Shown in pieces: positions 36,820 to 44,448 of a stretch of 64,000 nucleotides of DNA. The notes under the pieces are model-generated. The model was not told where the DNA came from, did not search any database, and was given only the letters and a program-made list of their open reading frames with translations. Each line of letters opens with the position of its first letter. Within the stretch, counting starts at the first letter, position 1. The stretch is from GWB1-37-8 sp964603935 (GTDB lineage: Bacteria > Patescibacteriota > Microgenomatia > Levybacterales > UBA12049), in NCBI GenBank assembly GCA_964603935.1, contig CAZRWL010000001.1, forward strand, positions 24,861 to 88,860, written 5' to 3'. Made by a program: the position numbers and the translations under genes.

Positions 36820-38031
36820 TTAATTAAGGCTTGTGATTTTTGGGGCAAAATTTGAAGGTGTAAGATTATCTTTCTTTAACTTCAGAACAAAAACTAATCC
36901 TTTCGGCTTGTTATTTCTAACCTTTATTTCACCATCATACCTTTTCAGAGTTTTCTCTACTATATATAACCCCAAACCCGTGTGGCCTGTTTTACCATAT
37001 ACAAATCCTTCTTTGAAAAGATTGTTTTTTACAGAGTCCGGAATTCCTATTCCGTAATCAGCGATACTCACCTCAACAGCGTCCTTCATATTCTTTATCT
37101 CAATGTCTATTCTCTTTGTCCTGCCATGAGAAGAAGCATTTCGAATAATATTTTCTATCACTGATGTTATCGCCTGATCTGCCAAAACCACCCCGCTGCC
37201 TTTTATCTCAAATTTAATTGCCGGAAAATATGAGCAAATTTCCTCTACTACTTCCCGCAATTTGTAAGGAACTAATGGTTCTCCTGTTGAAACAGCGCGC
37301 TCAAGAGACCCTATCTGCTGGATCAAATGCGCGCTGCGGTCAACAGCGGCATGCATATTCTTAAGCGTTTTTTCTTTTCTCTTTCCTTCCGTATAAAGTT
37401 GCATATTCCCCTTGACAACAGTCAGATTATTCAAAACATCATGTCTGAGAATTTTATTCAGGAGCCTTAAAACATCATTCAGTTCATTAACTTTCGCCTC
37501 TGCTTTGATCTTGGCTTTCAGAGCCCGGCTAAGCTCATGAATATTAATCTCCTGCTCAGCCCATGCGCTAAAACTCTTCAGCAGTAACTCTTCTTCTTTA
37601 TTCAAATAACGGGGCTTGTAATCTTTTATGCAGAAAGCTCCTATTCTCCTGCCGTCTGCTGCTCTAAGCGGCACTCCCGCATAAAATCTAATATACGGCT
37701 TACCAATTACCATTGGATTTCCTGCAAATTTTGAGTCTTTTTTTGCATCAGGTATAATGAAGGTGTCGTCAGCAAGCATGGCGTGTCCGCAAAAAGAGAT
37801 GGCTCTTTTTCCCTCCCGATTGAGCAAACCCTGACATGATTTAAACCATTCTCTGTGGGAATCTACCAAAGTAACTGTTGATATCGGCACTTTAAATAAA
37901 GAAAGAGCCAGTCTGGTAATGCGATCGAATCTTTCTTCCGGAGGCGTATCCAATATTTGCAGCGCGCTTAAAGATTCAAGGCGTTTTTCTTCATCGGGCG
38001 GTATTGGCGCTTTTTGATAAGACGGTTGCAT
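36820..38031 (-). CDS. GAF-domain sensor histidine kinase
   Basis: 403 residues. N-terminal ALQILDTPPEERFDRITRLA plus GAF domain (~20-165), short coiled coil, dimerisation helix with H-box ILRHDVLNNLTVVKGN (His ~197), and ATPase domain with N-box IENIIRNASSHG, G1 DYGIGIP and G2 TGHTGLGLYIV. No membrane helix, so it senses a cytoplasmic signal. An extended -10 (TGG-TATACT, 38042-38047) lies 10 nt before the ATG. It is transcribed toward the two giant genes, 94 nt away. Confidence 0.9.
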   Translation of the reverse strand: MQPSYQKAPIPPDEEKRLESLSALQILDTPPEERFDRITRLALSLFKVPISTVTLVDSHREWFKSCQGLLNREGKRAISFCGHAMLADDTFIIPDAKKDSKFAGNPMVIGKPYIRFYAGVPLRAADGRRIGAFCIKDYKPRYLNKEEELLLKSFSAWAEQEINIHELSRALKAKIKAEAKVNELNDVLRLLNKILRHDVLNNLTVVKGNMQLYTEGKRKEKTLKNMHAAVDRSAHLIQQIGSLERAVSTGEPLVPYKLREVVEEICSYFPAIKFEIKGSGVVLADQAITSVIENIIRNASSHGRTKRIDIEIKNMKDAVEVSIADYGIGIPDSVKNNLFKEGFVYGKTGHTGLGLYIVEKTLKRYDGEIKVRNNKPKGLVFVLKLKKDNLTPSNFAPKITSLN

Positions 38032-38068
38032 TATAATCTGAAGTATACCACAAACTGCCGCAATTTCC

Positions 38069-38686
38069 CTAGAAGCCTAATTTCTCTTTGACTAAAATTA
38101 TTGTAATTCTGCCTTGCGTAATTTCTTTGTTGACTATCAAGATTTTGTTAACCGCGCTTCCCGGCACCCCATAAGCTTTTTTGGCTCTTTCACTTTCCAA
38201 GGGAAGAGTGTGCTCGTAAATGCGTCTTATGCCTTCATCTGTGTTTTTAACAACTTTTTGAGATCCGACTACCCAGATGACGCGCCCTGCGGCATAAGCG
38301 TATGCCGGCAATTGACTGCCTGTATTGGAAGCAATTAAGACATGTCCGTCTTGGGTAACAGCGTGCGCGCTTCCGATGGCAAATTGGGGCGCTGCGCCCA
38401 GACGATTCATTTCCTGCGCCTCGGTTTTTCTATCCATTGCATAAAGCCTGTCTCTGACCGGCTTGAACTTTCCATCCGGTTTATTTATTTCCTCTGATAA
38501 TCCAATAGCATCCAAGGTCACGGAAGTCATTGTCATAACTTCACTTCCCTGCGGAATAAGCTCCAAGACTTTTTCTTTGGCTTTTTTACCGCTGTCAACA
38601 GTTAACGCTTCTATTCCATTTTGCTGCAAAGCCTGTATGGTATTTTGTATTGTTTGCGCGCTGGCTAATTTATCCCAGTTAGTCAT
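38069..38686 (-). CDS. LUD-domain protein (LutC/YkgG-like)
   Basis: 205 residues. LUD domain: ALQQNGIEALTVDSGKKAKE, LIPQGSEVMTMTSVTLDAIG, ASNTGSQLPAYAYAAGRVIWVVGSQKVV and RIYEHTLPLESERAKKAYG. LutC proteins belong to L-lactate oxidation systems, but LutA and LutB are absent, so a role in lactate use is not supported by context. It follows an ArsR regulator gene by 2 nt. Confidence 0.8.
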   Translation of the reverse strand: MTNWDKLASAQTIQNTIQALQQNGIEALTVDSGKKAKEKVLELIPQGSEVMTMTSVTLDAIGLSEEINKPDGKFKPVRDRLYAMDRKTEAQEMNRLGAAPQFAIGSAHAVTQDGHVLIASNTGSQLPAYAYAAGRVIWVVGSQKVVKNTDEGIRRIYEHTLPLESERAKKAYGVPGSAVNKILIVNKEITQGRITIILVKEKLGF

Positions 38687-38688
38687 AA

Positions 38689-38961
38689 TTAAGCAACTAT
38701 TTTACTTATATCTATGCCAAGATTTTTTAGATATTTTTTATCTACGCTGTAAAAATGGCTTGCCCCCTCTTTTCTGGCTTTTAATATATTTGCGTTAGAA
38801 AGTTTTCCGAAATGATGGGAAAGAGTCGGCTGGGAAAGAGGAAATTTACTCAAAAGCTTTTTGCAGGAAAGTTCCTTTCCGTTATTTAAGATGTATTTAA
38901 CAATATTTATTCTGGTTGTATCGGAAAGGGCTTTGAACAATTTAACGACTTGTTTTTTCAT
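38689..38961 (-). CDS. ArsR-family winged-helix repressor
   Basis: 90 residues. KLFKALSDTTRINIVKYIL, then SQPTLSHHFGKLSNANILKARKEG (recognition helix) and FYSVDKKYLKNLG (wing). The cysteine in ELSCKKLL is close to the position of the classic ELCVCDL metal site but only one Cys is present, so metal sensing is uncertain. It is first in an operon with the LUD gene. Confidence 0.88.
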   Translation of the reverse strand: MKKQVVKLFKALSDTTRINIVKYILNNGKELSCKKLLSKFPLSQPTLSHHFGKLSNANILKARKEGASHFYSVDKKYLKNLGIDISKIVA

Positions 38962-38967
38962 GATTTA

Positions 38968-38973
38968 ATTATA
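38968..38973 (-). promoter_or_regulatory. -10 element of the arsR-LUD operon
   Basis: Perfect TATAAT on the minus strand, 6 nt before the ATG, implying a leaderless transcript. Confidence 0.55.
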
Positions 38974-39025
38974 GAAATATTTGAATAATTCAATATTACT
39001 ACGCGGTTTAATTTTTGTCAAGAGG

Positions 39026-39454
39026 CTATGAGCGAATAAATTTAGTAAACTCTGCCCAGTCTTTTCCGAGATAGTGTTTCCTTAACTCTCCTGTTTGGAC
39101 AAACCCCATTTTTTTATAAAATTCGATCTCTCCCCACTCTTTACCTGTTAACAGAAATAATTTATGCGCTCCTTTTTCTCTTGCTATCTTTTCTGCTTTT
39201 GACATCAAGGCTTTTCCTATGCCGCGTTCTCGATGCTCATGGGAAACAATTATTGTTACTATTTCCATAACTCCGGCTTTTAATAAATAATGAAGCATTC
39301 CGACTGTTGTTTCATTTTCCAATACGCTAATATAGTTATTTTCCTCTTTCCATCTTCCGGATTTACCAAAATGTTTTTCATCCGCTATTACCCATTCTTT
39401 ATCGCTGAAATTTTTCATCTCTAATGTTTTACGCTTGGTTATCCTAAATTTCAT
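39026..39454 (-). CDS. GNAT-family N-acetyltransferase
   Basis: 142 residues. Acetyl-CoA-binding motif A is visible as VSHEHRERGIGKALMSKAEKIAREKG, followed by LFLLTGKEWGEIEFYKKMGFVQTGEL. The acceptor is unknown. The ATG at 39454 is preceded at 6 nt by TATAAT; a later Met (codon 13) is the alternative start. Confidence 0.82.
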   Translation of the reverse strand: MKFRITKRKTLEMKNFSDKEWVIADEKHFGKSGRWKEENNYISVLENETTVGMLHYLLKAGVMEIVTIIVSHEHRERGIGKALMSKAEKIAREKGAHKLFLLTGKEWGEIEFYKKMGFVQTGELRKHYLGKDWAEFTKFIRS

Positions 39455-39460
39455 GAGGCT

Positions 39461-39466
39461 ATTATA
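39461..39466 (-). promoter_or_regulatory. -10 element of the GNAT gene
   Basis: TATAAT, 6 nt before the ATG on the minus strand; leaderless geometry. Confidence 0.5.
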
Positions 39467-39490
39467 GCAAAACAGAGAATTAGAAGATAA

Positions 39491-39862
39491 CTATTTTTCA
39501 TTCTTCCAGGGAGACATGAGCTGGAAGTAGTTGCCGTCAGGATCAGCCAAAGTTGCTATCCACATCCCTTCCATTTCACCCATTTCATAAGGCTCTTTTA
39601 TTACCTTGGCGCCGGCTGATTTGATTCTTTCAAATTCTTCTTTCACTTTTTCCGTTTCCAAATTAAGTATTATCCTTTGCGGCTCTTTTGCATTACCCTT
39701 AACCTCCGAATGCTCCCCGATAGTCAGATAGGTCTTGCCTATTTGCCATCCATACCAATTATCTTCCATCATGTCCGCTTTTTTACCGAAAACTTTTGCG
39801 TAAAGTTCTGCCAAAACTTTTGGCTGTCGTGAGCCTATCATTACAGAATTAAAATTCAGCAT
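39491..39862 (-). CDS. VOC (glyoxalase/bleomycin-resistance) superfamily protein
   Basis: 123 residues, two beta-alpha-beta-beta-beta units: FNSVMIGSRQPKVLAELYAKVFG at the N-terminus and WIATLADPDGNYFQLMSPW at the C-terminus, the typical 'DPDGN.F.L' ending with the metal Glu replaced by Gln. Substrate unknown. AGGAGG lies 12 nt before the ATG, a strong though distant ribosome binding site. Confidence 0.8.
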   Translation of the reverse strand: MLNFNSVMIGSRQPKVLAELYAKVFGKKADMMEDNWYGWQIGKTYLTIGEHSEVKGNAKEPQRIILNLETEKVKEEFERIKSAGAKVIKEPYEMGEMEGMWIATLADPDGNYFQLMSPWKNEK

Positions 39863-40014
39863 AATTTATTACCACCTCCTTTTCTGCGTGAAGGATATTT
39901 TAATTTTAGGAAAAATTCAGTGAGAATTATTACAAAAATGGAGATTTTAGGCTTGTTCCTATAGTTAAAAACATTGCTCCTAAGGACATCGTAATAAAGT
40001 TAAGCATATCATGT

Positions 40015-40566
40015 TTAAGGGAAAAATAATCTTACGAGAACCGCTAGTCCATTCATAGAGACGTGTAACATTGTTGTCGTATAAAATGCTTTCCATTTTG
40101 ACTCATCCTTTTTGATTAAATACACCCAAGATAACAATATACCTGCTGGGATAATAGTTAAAATTGCTAACAATTCTAAATGAATTAAGGCAAATATAAT
40201 TGCGGATACAAGTATTAATAAAACCTTTTTCTTTGTAAATATTGATAAGAATTGCATTGCGAAATTTTGAAAAATCATTGTTTCAAAAGGCGGGAAAATA
40301 ACCATTGAAATTATTGCTAATTTGCCTAAGCTCATTGTTGTAGTAAAACTTTGGTCAACAAAGAAATTGTCAATTAAATTTAAGCCAACCCCAGAAATTA
40401 ACCCAACCGGTATAAGAATAAATATTAACACAAGAACCGCTACGCCAATTTTTGCTATCAAACCCAAAAGGGTAAATTCAACTATTAATCTAAAGGTTGA
40501 ATAATTTTTAGCGTTATCGAAATATTTTGTTATTAAATTTAGTAGCCTATTTAGAATTGTCTTCAT
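40015..40566 (-). CDS. CPBP-like (CAAX protease family) membrane protein with altered motif 1
   Basis: 183 residues, about five membrane helices. FALIHL and HVSMN match motifs 2 and 3 of the CPBP/Rce1-type intramembrane metalloproteases. Motif 1, normally EExxxR, reads FETMIFQ: the second Glu and the Arg are replaced. It may be an inactive family member or have changed activity. Stands alone with no partner gene. Confidence 0.6.
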   Translation of the reverse strand: MKTILNRLLNLITKYFDNAKNYSTFRLIVEFTLLGLIAKIGVAVLVLIFILIPVGLISGVGLNLIDNFFVDQSFTTTMSLGKLAIISMVIFPPFETMIFQNFAMQFLSIFTKKKVLLILVSAIIFALIHLELLAILTIIPAGILLSWVYLIKKDESKWKAFYTTTMLHVSMNGLAVLVRLFFP

Positions 40567-40641
40567 ATATATTTTAACTTTGGCACATTAAGCGCCAACT
40601 GGCCTTCCAATATTAGCATGCTTCGAATTAAGTTTCAGAAA

Positions 40642-40902
40642 CTATTTATTGAAGAATTCTTTTAGCATGGTTCTCAATGTGGTTTTGCCTTTTGTGGTTT
40701 TAAAATATTTTTCTCTCCTTTTTGCGTCTTTTATATCCCTATACGCTTCATAATGAATAAGCTCGAATGGCGCATAAGGTTTCGTGGAAAATTCCTCTTT
40801 ATCGTTGTGTTGCAAAAATCTTTTCTTTAAGTCTGTTGTAAAACCCGTATAGATAAAATTACGACTGAGGCTTTTTAGGATGTATACGTAATAAAATTTC
40901 AT
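40642..40902 (-). CDS. GIY-YIG domain endonuclease (UPF0213-like)
   Basis: 86 residues from the ATG at 40902 (MKFYYVYILKS); an in-frame ATG at 40920 adds six residues without conserved sequence. YYVYILKSLSRNFIYTGFTTDLKKR carries the motif in variant form (YVY...YTG), followed by RFLQHN and RREKYFK with a catalytic Glu. Small stand-alone GIY-YIG proteins may process branched or damaged DNA. It lies just downstream of the intron-containing tRNA; an intron homing role is possible but unsupported because it is outside the intron. Confidence 0.85.
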   Translation of the reverse strand: MKFYYVYILKSLSRNFIYTGFTTDLKKRFLQHNDKEEFSTKPYAPFELIHYEAYRDIKDAKRREKYFKTTKGKTTLRTMLKEFFNK

Positions 40903-40936
40903 TGCTTGAGACAATGCCATGCGACATATCTCTTTG

Positions 40937-40960
40937 GGGACGTACCAGTCGGTACATCCC
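40937..40960. repeat. Palindromic hairpin GGGACGTACC/GGTACATCCC
   Basis: Ten-bp stem (one G-T pair) with a 4-nt loop, between the GIY-YIG gene and the tRNA. Looks like a dispersed CPR palindrome; could also end tRNA transcription, though no T-run follows. Confidence 0.5.
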
Positions 40961-40966
40961 TACCTC

Positions 40967-41009
40967 ACCACTCATTGGCGAAGCGATGAACCCGAATGCA
41001 ATGAGTGGT
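40967..41009. repeat. 11-bp inverted repeat just downstream of tRNA-Asn
   Basis: ACCACTCATTG (40967-40977) and CAATGAGTGGT (40999-41009) are perfect complements around a 21-nt loop. It begins 7 nt after the mature tRNA 3' end; possible processing signal, terminator or attachment-like site. Confidence 0.55.
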
Positions 41010-41015
41010 TCGTTG

Positions 41016-41295
41016 CTCCCCCGAGAGGACTCGGACCTCTAACCTTGTCCTTACAAAATTCCTTCTGTTACCAAAAGGTTTGGACTATCTCATCCCCCTA
41101 CCATTTGATAGGGGATCGGGTATATAGTCTCTACACATTTACCACATTCAGTTTGCATGAACGTGGACTTAGCTCGGGATTACCCTTCGATAAACTCAGG
41201 GTTTCCCCGAATTAGCCCGATTTTTCATCCCAAATTACTTTGGGAAGCTGCGTTATGGTTCACAGGGACCTGCTCTACCATTGAGCTACAGGGGA
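41016..41295 (-). tRNA. tRNA-Asn(GUU) interrupted by a group I intron
   Basis: The 5' exon (41295-41262) gives acceptor strand TCCCCTG, D-arm GCTC-AATGGTA-GAGC, anticodon stem GGTCC and loop CTGT. The 3' exon (41053-41016) gives TAA, GGACA, variable loop AGGTT, T-arm AGAGG-TCCGAGT-CCTCT, acceptor CGGGGGA and discriminator G. Joining the exons yields loop CTGTTAA, anticodon GTT (Asn), and G73 as expected for tRNA-Asn. The acceptor pairs fully with one G-T; the anticodon stem has a G27-A43 mismatch. CCA is not encoded. Confidence 0.88.
41054..41261 (-). ncRNA. Group I self-splicing intron (208 nt) in tRNA-Asn
   Basis: Inserted between anticodon bases 35 and 36. The 5' exon ends in U and the intron ends in G, as group I splicing requires. 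The last exon bases CTGT pair with intron GCAG (P1, with the U-G pair). P7 is clear: GACTAT in the 5' strand pairs with ATAGTC in gagATAGTCcaa at 41082-41091. P8 is an ATCCCCTA/TAGGGG hairpin, P9 a CCTT/AAGG hairpin, and a P6-like stem is ACCCT/AGGGT (41182-41202). No open frame inside; a minimal intron without endonuclease. Confidence 0.85.
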
Positions 41296-41615
41296 ACGAA
41301 ACAAATTAAAAATTAAAAGTGCAAAATGAAAAATTAATTTCTGGTTAAGATTTTATCATTAATGACATCTGAAATCCAGCCCTCAACCTTTCTAGTCAGG
41401 ATGTAATTGAAGAGTATTCAAAGTGTATTTGTATCGTTGACTAGACAACGATACTATCACAGCGCAATTTAATCCAAATAATACGCCCGAGGACCGTCCC
41501 TAAATCACTAAATCATGAGATGGGTTCAAAGTCTGCTAACATTGGGAGGAAAAGTGTAATTCTGCGCCTGGCTTTGCAAATAGCCTCAAAAAAGGACTTC
41601 TGATATAATCAGCTC
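41296..41615. other. Intergenic region upstream of tRNA-Asn and the Nudix gene
   Basis: Starts with AT-rich near-heptad repeats (to about 41337). A TGATAAAAT word on the minus strand (41350-41358) may be the tRNA promoter. A perfect 9-bp stem with 6-nt loop (GTATCGTTG/CAACGATAC, 41431-41454) stands alone and could be an operator or terminator. The Nudix promoter is at the right end. No gene seen. Confidence 0.5.
41604..41609 (+). promoter_or_regulatory. Extended -10 promoter of the Nudix gene
   Basis: TGA-TATAAT, 6 nt before the ATG at 41616: a perfect extended -10 in leaderless position. Confidence 0.6.
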
Positions 41616-42020
41616 ATGAAGCAACAATTCCCAGAACCAATAGTAGGGACTTTTATCCAAAATAATAAGGGAGAAATAATCTTAATTAAAACTCATAAAT
41701 GGAATGGTAAATATTGTGTCCCAGGGGGACATATTGAAGTAGGAGAAACCATGGAACAAGCATCAAAACGAGAAACAAAGGAAGAAACAGGACTTGATGT
41801 TTATGAACCCAAGTTTTTGGTATTACATGAATATCTGCCTGATGGTAGTTTTCATACAAAAAGACATTTTATATTCCTCAACTACCTTTTAAAAACTGAC
41901 TCCACAGAGGTTACTTTAAATGATGAAGCGGAAGACTTTGTTTGGGTAAAACCAAAGGAAGCACTAAAATTGCCACTCGAACACTACACCAAAAAGACAA
42001 TTGAAGAACATTTGCTTTAA
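41616..42020 (+). CDS. Nudix hydrolase
   Basis: 134 residues. Complete Nudix box GGHIEVGETMEQASKRETKE followed by ETGL (residues ~37-60), matching Gx5Ex7REUxEExGU. Family members hydrolyse nucleoside diphosphates linked to other groups, for example damaged dNTPs or ADP-ribose derivatives; the substrate is not predictable here. Confidence 0.9.
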   Translation: MKQQFPEPIVGTFIQNNKGEIILIKTHKWNGKYCVPGGHIEVGETMEQASKRETKEETGLDVYEPKFLVLHEYLPDGSFHTKRHFIFLNYLLKTDSTEVTLNDEAEDFVWVKPKEALKLPLEHYTKKTIEEHLL

Positions 42021-42115
42021 GGAATGTTTCAACTTCACAAACCTTTGAGAACAAAGCAAGATTGCTGAAACAATTGCGATGTACGATGTAGGGAGCTTTT
42101 TGATAATATACAAAT

Positions 42116-42490
42116 ATGGGAAGTTTTATTGAAATAAATGATACCCTCCAATTAACAAGCGCTCAAGGATTTCCCAAAGAATTAAACTTGGAAGAGCATT
42201 TAAAAGTTTCATTCTCCGCGGAAAATTTCAAAGATAAAATATTTGAATTTAAAAATAAACCGGAAATTAGAGTCTATAAAATTCCTCCAGTAAGAAATTT
42301 CTTAGTTGAGAACAGAAACGGAAAATGGATTTATTGGGGATTAGTTCATATTGTTGAAACAACTTGTGATTATATTAATAAAATAACATCAGGTAAATTT
42401 AAAATAATTTATGTCAATTCTCCCGAAGAAATGAAGAGAGCTCACGAGCTAATAGACAGAAATCCAGATACGCAATTTTTTAAACAATAA
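42116..42490 (+). CDS. Conserved-looking hypothetical protein
   Basis: 124 residues, not recognised. Predicted mixed alpha/beta, soluble, no signal peptide. Notable stretches: RVYKIPPVRNFLVENRNGKWIYWG and the C-terminal NSPEEMKRAHELIDRNPD. A GATAAT -10 (42102-42107) lies 8 nt before the ATG. Codon use is like its neighbours, which supports a real gene. No functional link with flanking genes is apparent. Confidence 0.6.
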   Translation: MGSFIEINDTLQLTSAQGFPKELNLEEHLKVSFSAENFKDKIFEFKNKPEIRVYKIPPVRNFLVENRNGKWIYWGLVHIVETTCDYINKITSGKFKIIYVNSPEEMKRAHELIDRNPDTQFFKQ

Positions 42491-42625
42491 TTCCCCACCG
42501 TTCTTTTTCATTGTGTTTTTGACATTAAAGCATAAAATGATTTAATATCTAAGTAATCTTTCAAATACTATGAGTGAATACGGACAAATTAAAAAAGATG
42601 CTTGAACTGGTTGAGAAAAAGCAAT

Positions 42626-43165
42626 CTAGGACAAACTATATTCTTCCTTAACCTCTTCTGCGAAATCCTGCATTAATTTTTTGATTTTTGGGTCGATAAC
42701 AATTGCGCAGTAGAAATTAAGATCGCGATTGGATTCATAGTAATTTTGATGACAATCTTCGGCTTTGTAAAAATTTGTAAACGGAAGTATTTGCGTAACA
42801 AAGGATGGCTGCTTTGATTTTTCAGCAATTTCTTTCTGCGTTGCACAGTGGCAAAAGATCGCAGACTTATATTGAGTGCCGATATCCGCTCCCTGCCTAT
42901 TCAAAGTTGTCGGATCATGTATTGTCCAAAAAACATCCAGAAGTTTTTCAAAAGAAATTATTTCAGGATCAAACTTTATCTGAATCGCCTCAGCATAATC
43001 TGTTACTCCCGATGAAACCTGCTCATAAGAAGGCGCTGAATCTTGATCCGAAGAACCGCCTGCATAGCCGGAAACCACAGACTCAACGCCCCTTAGTCTT
43101 TTGAACAAAGCTTCCATGCACCAGAAACATCCCCCTGCCAATGTCGCTGTCTCCAAAGTCTTCAT
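42626..43165 (-). CDS. msrA: Peptide methionine sulfoxide reductase A
   Basis: 179 residues. Reduces methionine-S-sulfoxide in proteins. Catalytic motif GGCFWCMEALF near residue 12, followed by GVESVVSGYAGG, YEQVSSGVTDYAEAIQIKFDP, DPTTLNRQGADIGTQYKSAIF and EDCHQNYY. No resolving-Cys tail is apparent beyond internal cysteines (FCHC). The start overlaps the cupredoxin stop (TAATG), so the two are co-translated. Confidence 0.95.
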   Translation of the reverse strand: MKTLETATLAGGCFWCMEALFKRLRGVESVVSGYAGGSSDQDSAPSYEQVSSGVTDYAEAIQIKFDPEIISFEKLLDVFWTIHDPTTLNRQGADIGTQYKSAIFCHCATQKEIAEKSKQPSFVTQILPFTNFYKAEDCHQNYYESNRDLNFYCAIVIDPKIKKLMQDFAEEVKEEYSLS

Positions 43166-43593
43166 TATTCCACTATCAACTTTCCCATCATGCCATTGTT
43201 GCGATGGTTAGGAACACTGCAATAATATTCAAAAGTGCCTTTTTTATCAGCTGTAAATTCCACACTGTCCGTCTGTCCTGCTTGAATTTGCGCAGTGTGA
43301 GCATTGAATTCGTCAATAACCCAATCATGGAAACCTTCCGTATTTTCAAAGTTGATACGTACTTTGTCGCCCTGTTTAACGCGAATCTCTTGAGTGTCAA
43401 ATCTTGGCGCTTTCTGTCCCGTAGCTTGAATTGCAAGCATTCCTTTTACAGCAAATTCTTTAACCTCCGCTGACTTTGTTATGTTTTCCGAAGGAAGTTT
43501 TTGCGCAGGATTAAGCGATGTACGGAAGAAATAAAACGCTCCTCCAACCAAAACAACAGCTATAACTGCTGCAATTAAATAACGTGAACTCAT
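43165..43593 (-). CDS. Membrane-anchored cupredoxin
   Basis: 142 residues from the ATG at 43593, chosen because AGGAGG sits 8 nt upstream; a GTG three codons earlier is less likely. N-terminal membrane helix, then a plastocyanin-like domain with type 1 copper ligands: His in GFHDWVID and Cys, His, Met in YYCSVPNHRNNGMMGK. Acts outside the membrane as electron carrier or copper protein. In an operon with msrA, suggesting extracytoplasmic redox stress. Confidence 0.85.
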   Translation of the reverse strand: MSSRYLIAAVIAVVLVGGAFYFFRTSLNPAQKLPSENITKSAEVKEFAVKGMLAIQATGQKAPRFDTQEIRVKQGDKVRINFENTEGFHDWVIDEFNAHTAQIQAGQTDSVEFTADKKGTFEYYCSVPNHRNNGMMGKLIVE

Positions 43594-43792
43594 TCTTCTC
43601 ACCTCCTCTCGATATGATTATCAAACAAGTTTCTTACTTTTAGTTCAAGTAATCATGAGAATTGAGTAAGGGTTTGGTAACGGATAAGCGGATTAAGCTG
43701 AAAATCTTTGGATGATGCAGGGAACTTTTTGATACACTAATTGCATCAAGAAGATTGTTGAATTACAGCAACACGAAGATTAATTAAGCTAA

Positions 43793-44443
43793 TTAATTGG
43801 TAATTATATGCAGTCTTGATTGATCGAGGTAGGCCGGGTATTTAAGACTTGTTTTCATCTGAACCTGATACGTTTTATTACCTGAATCCAGCGTGATTGA
43901 TTTTGAAATTATAAGCTGCGGAGTTCCCCCTTCCAAAGAAATGTCCGAAAACCATACCGGATGTTTATCGTTAATATTGTATAGCCGGACATAAGCAGTT
44001 TCATTTCCTGTTGGAATTCTAATTGTTGCTTCAAATACAACTGTTTTCATATTCCCATAATTTGCAGGGTCAAGTGTGGCTTTAAGTCCCGGAACATCCT
44101 GCCAATCATCAGACGAATTAGATCCTGTCCCAAATGGCACAAAAAATTCTTTCACAGAAGACGAAGCTGAAGTTTGAGACACCGGTTTTGCCGTAGGGAG
44201 CGGAGTAAGCGCGACACTAGGCTTAACAGGCAAGATTGCCCCTTTTGTTGCCTGACTGATTTCGGACAAACAACTTTTAGGACAAATATCAATAGTGTTT
44301 GGTACGGAAATTGTTTTCTCTATTATTTGGACTTTCCTGCTATTGACCAGGAGAAAATCTAGAAAAAGAAGATTTAAAAGAACTAAAAAAACGAAAATTC
44401 TAAAAGCATTTTTTGCAGATAAAAATTTATTTCTCTCCTCCAT
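43793..44443 (-). CDS. Membrane-anchored protein of unknown function
   Basis: 216 residues. One N-terminal membrane helix (~14-33), a Pro/Thr/Ser-rich linker (~65-95) and a C-terminal beta-rich domain (~97-216) starting KEFFVPFGTGSNSSDDWQDV. Not assigned to a family; the pattern suggests an extracellular carbohydrate-binding-like fold, which is inference. Starts 5 nt after rpoD on the same strand. Confidence 0.6.
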   Translation of the reverse strand: MEERNKFLSAKNAFRIFVFLVLLNLLFLDFLLVNSRKVQIIEKTISVPNTIDICPKSCLSEISQATKGAILPVKPSVALTPLPTAKPVSQTSASSSVKEFFVPFGTGSNSSDDWQDVPGLKATLDPANYGNMKTVVFEATIRIPTGNETAYVRLYNINDKHPVWFSDISLEGGTPQLIISKSITLDSGNKTYQVQMKTSLKYPAYLDQSRLHIITN

Positions 44444-44448
44444 ATTAA

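Noticed and set aside
40919..41215. 98-codon plus-strand open frame
   Set aside because: It runs antisense through the tRNA-Asn exons and the group I intron; no family-like sequence.
41262..41295. Reading the unspliced 5' tRNA half as tRNA-His (GTG)
   Set aside because: The bases after CTGT belong to the intron. G73, the variable loop and stem pairing require the GTT joint; tRNA-His features (C73) are absent.
42570..42605. 12-codon open frame MSEYGQIKKDA
   Set aside because: Too short, no ribosome binding site; may be a gene remnant but cannot be supported.
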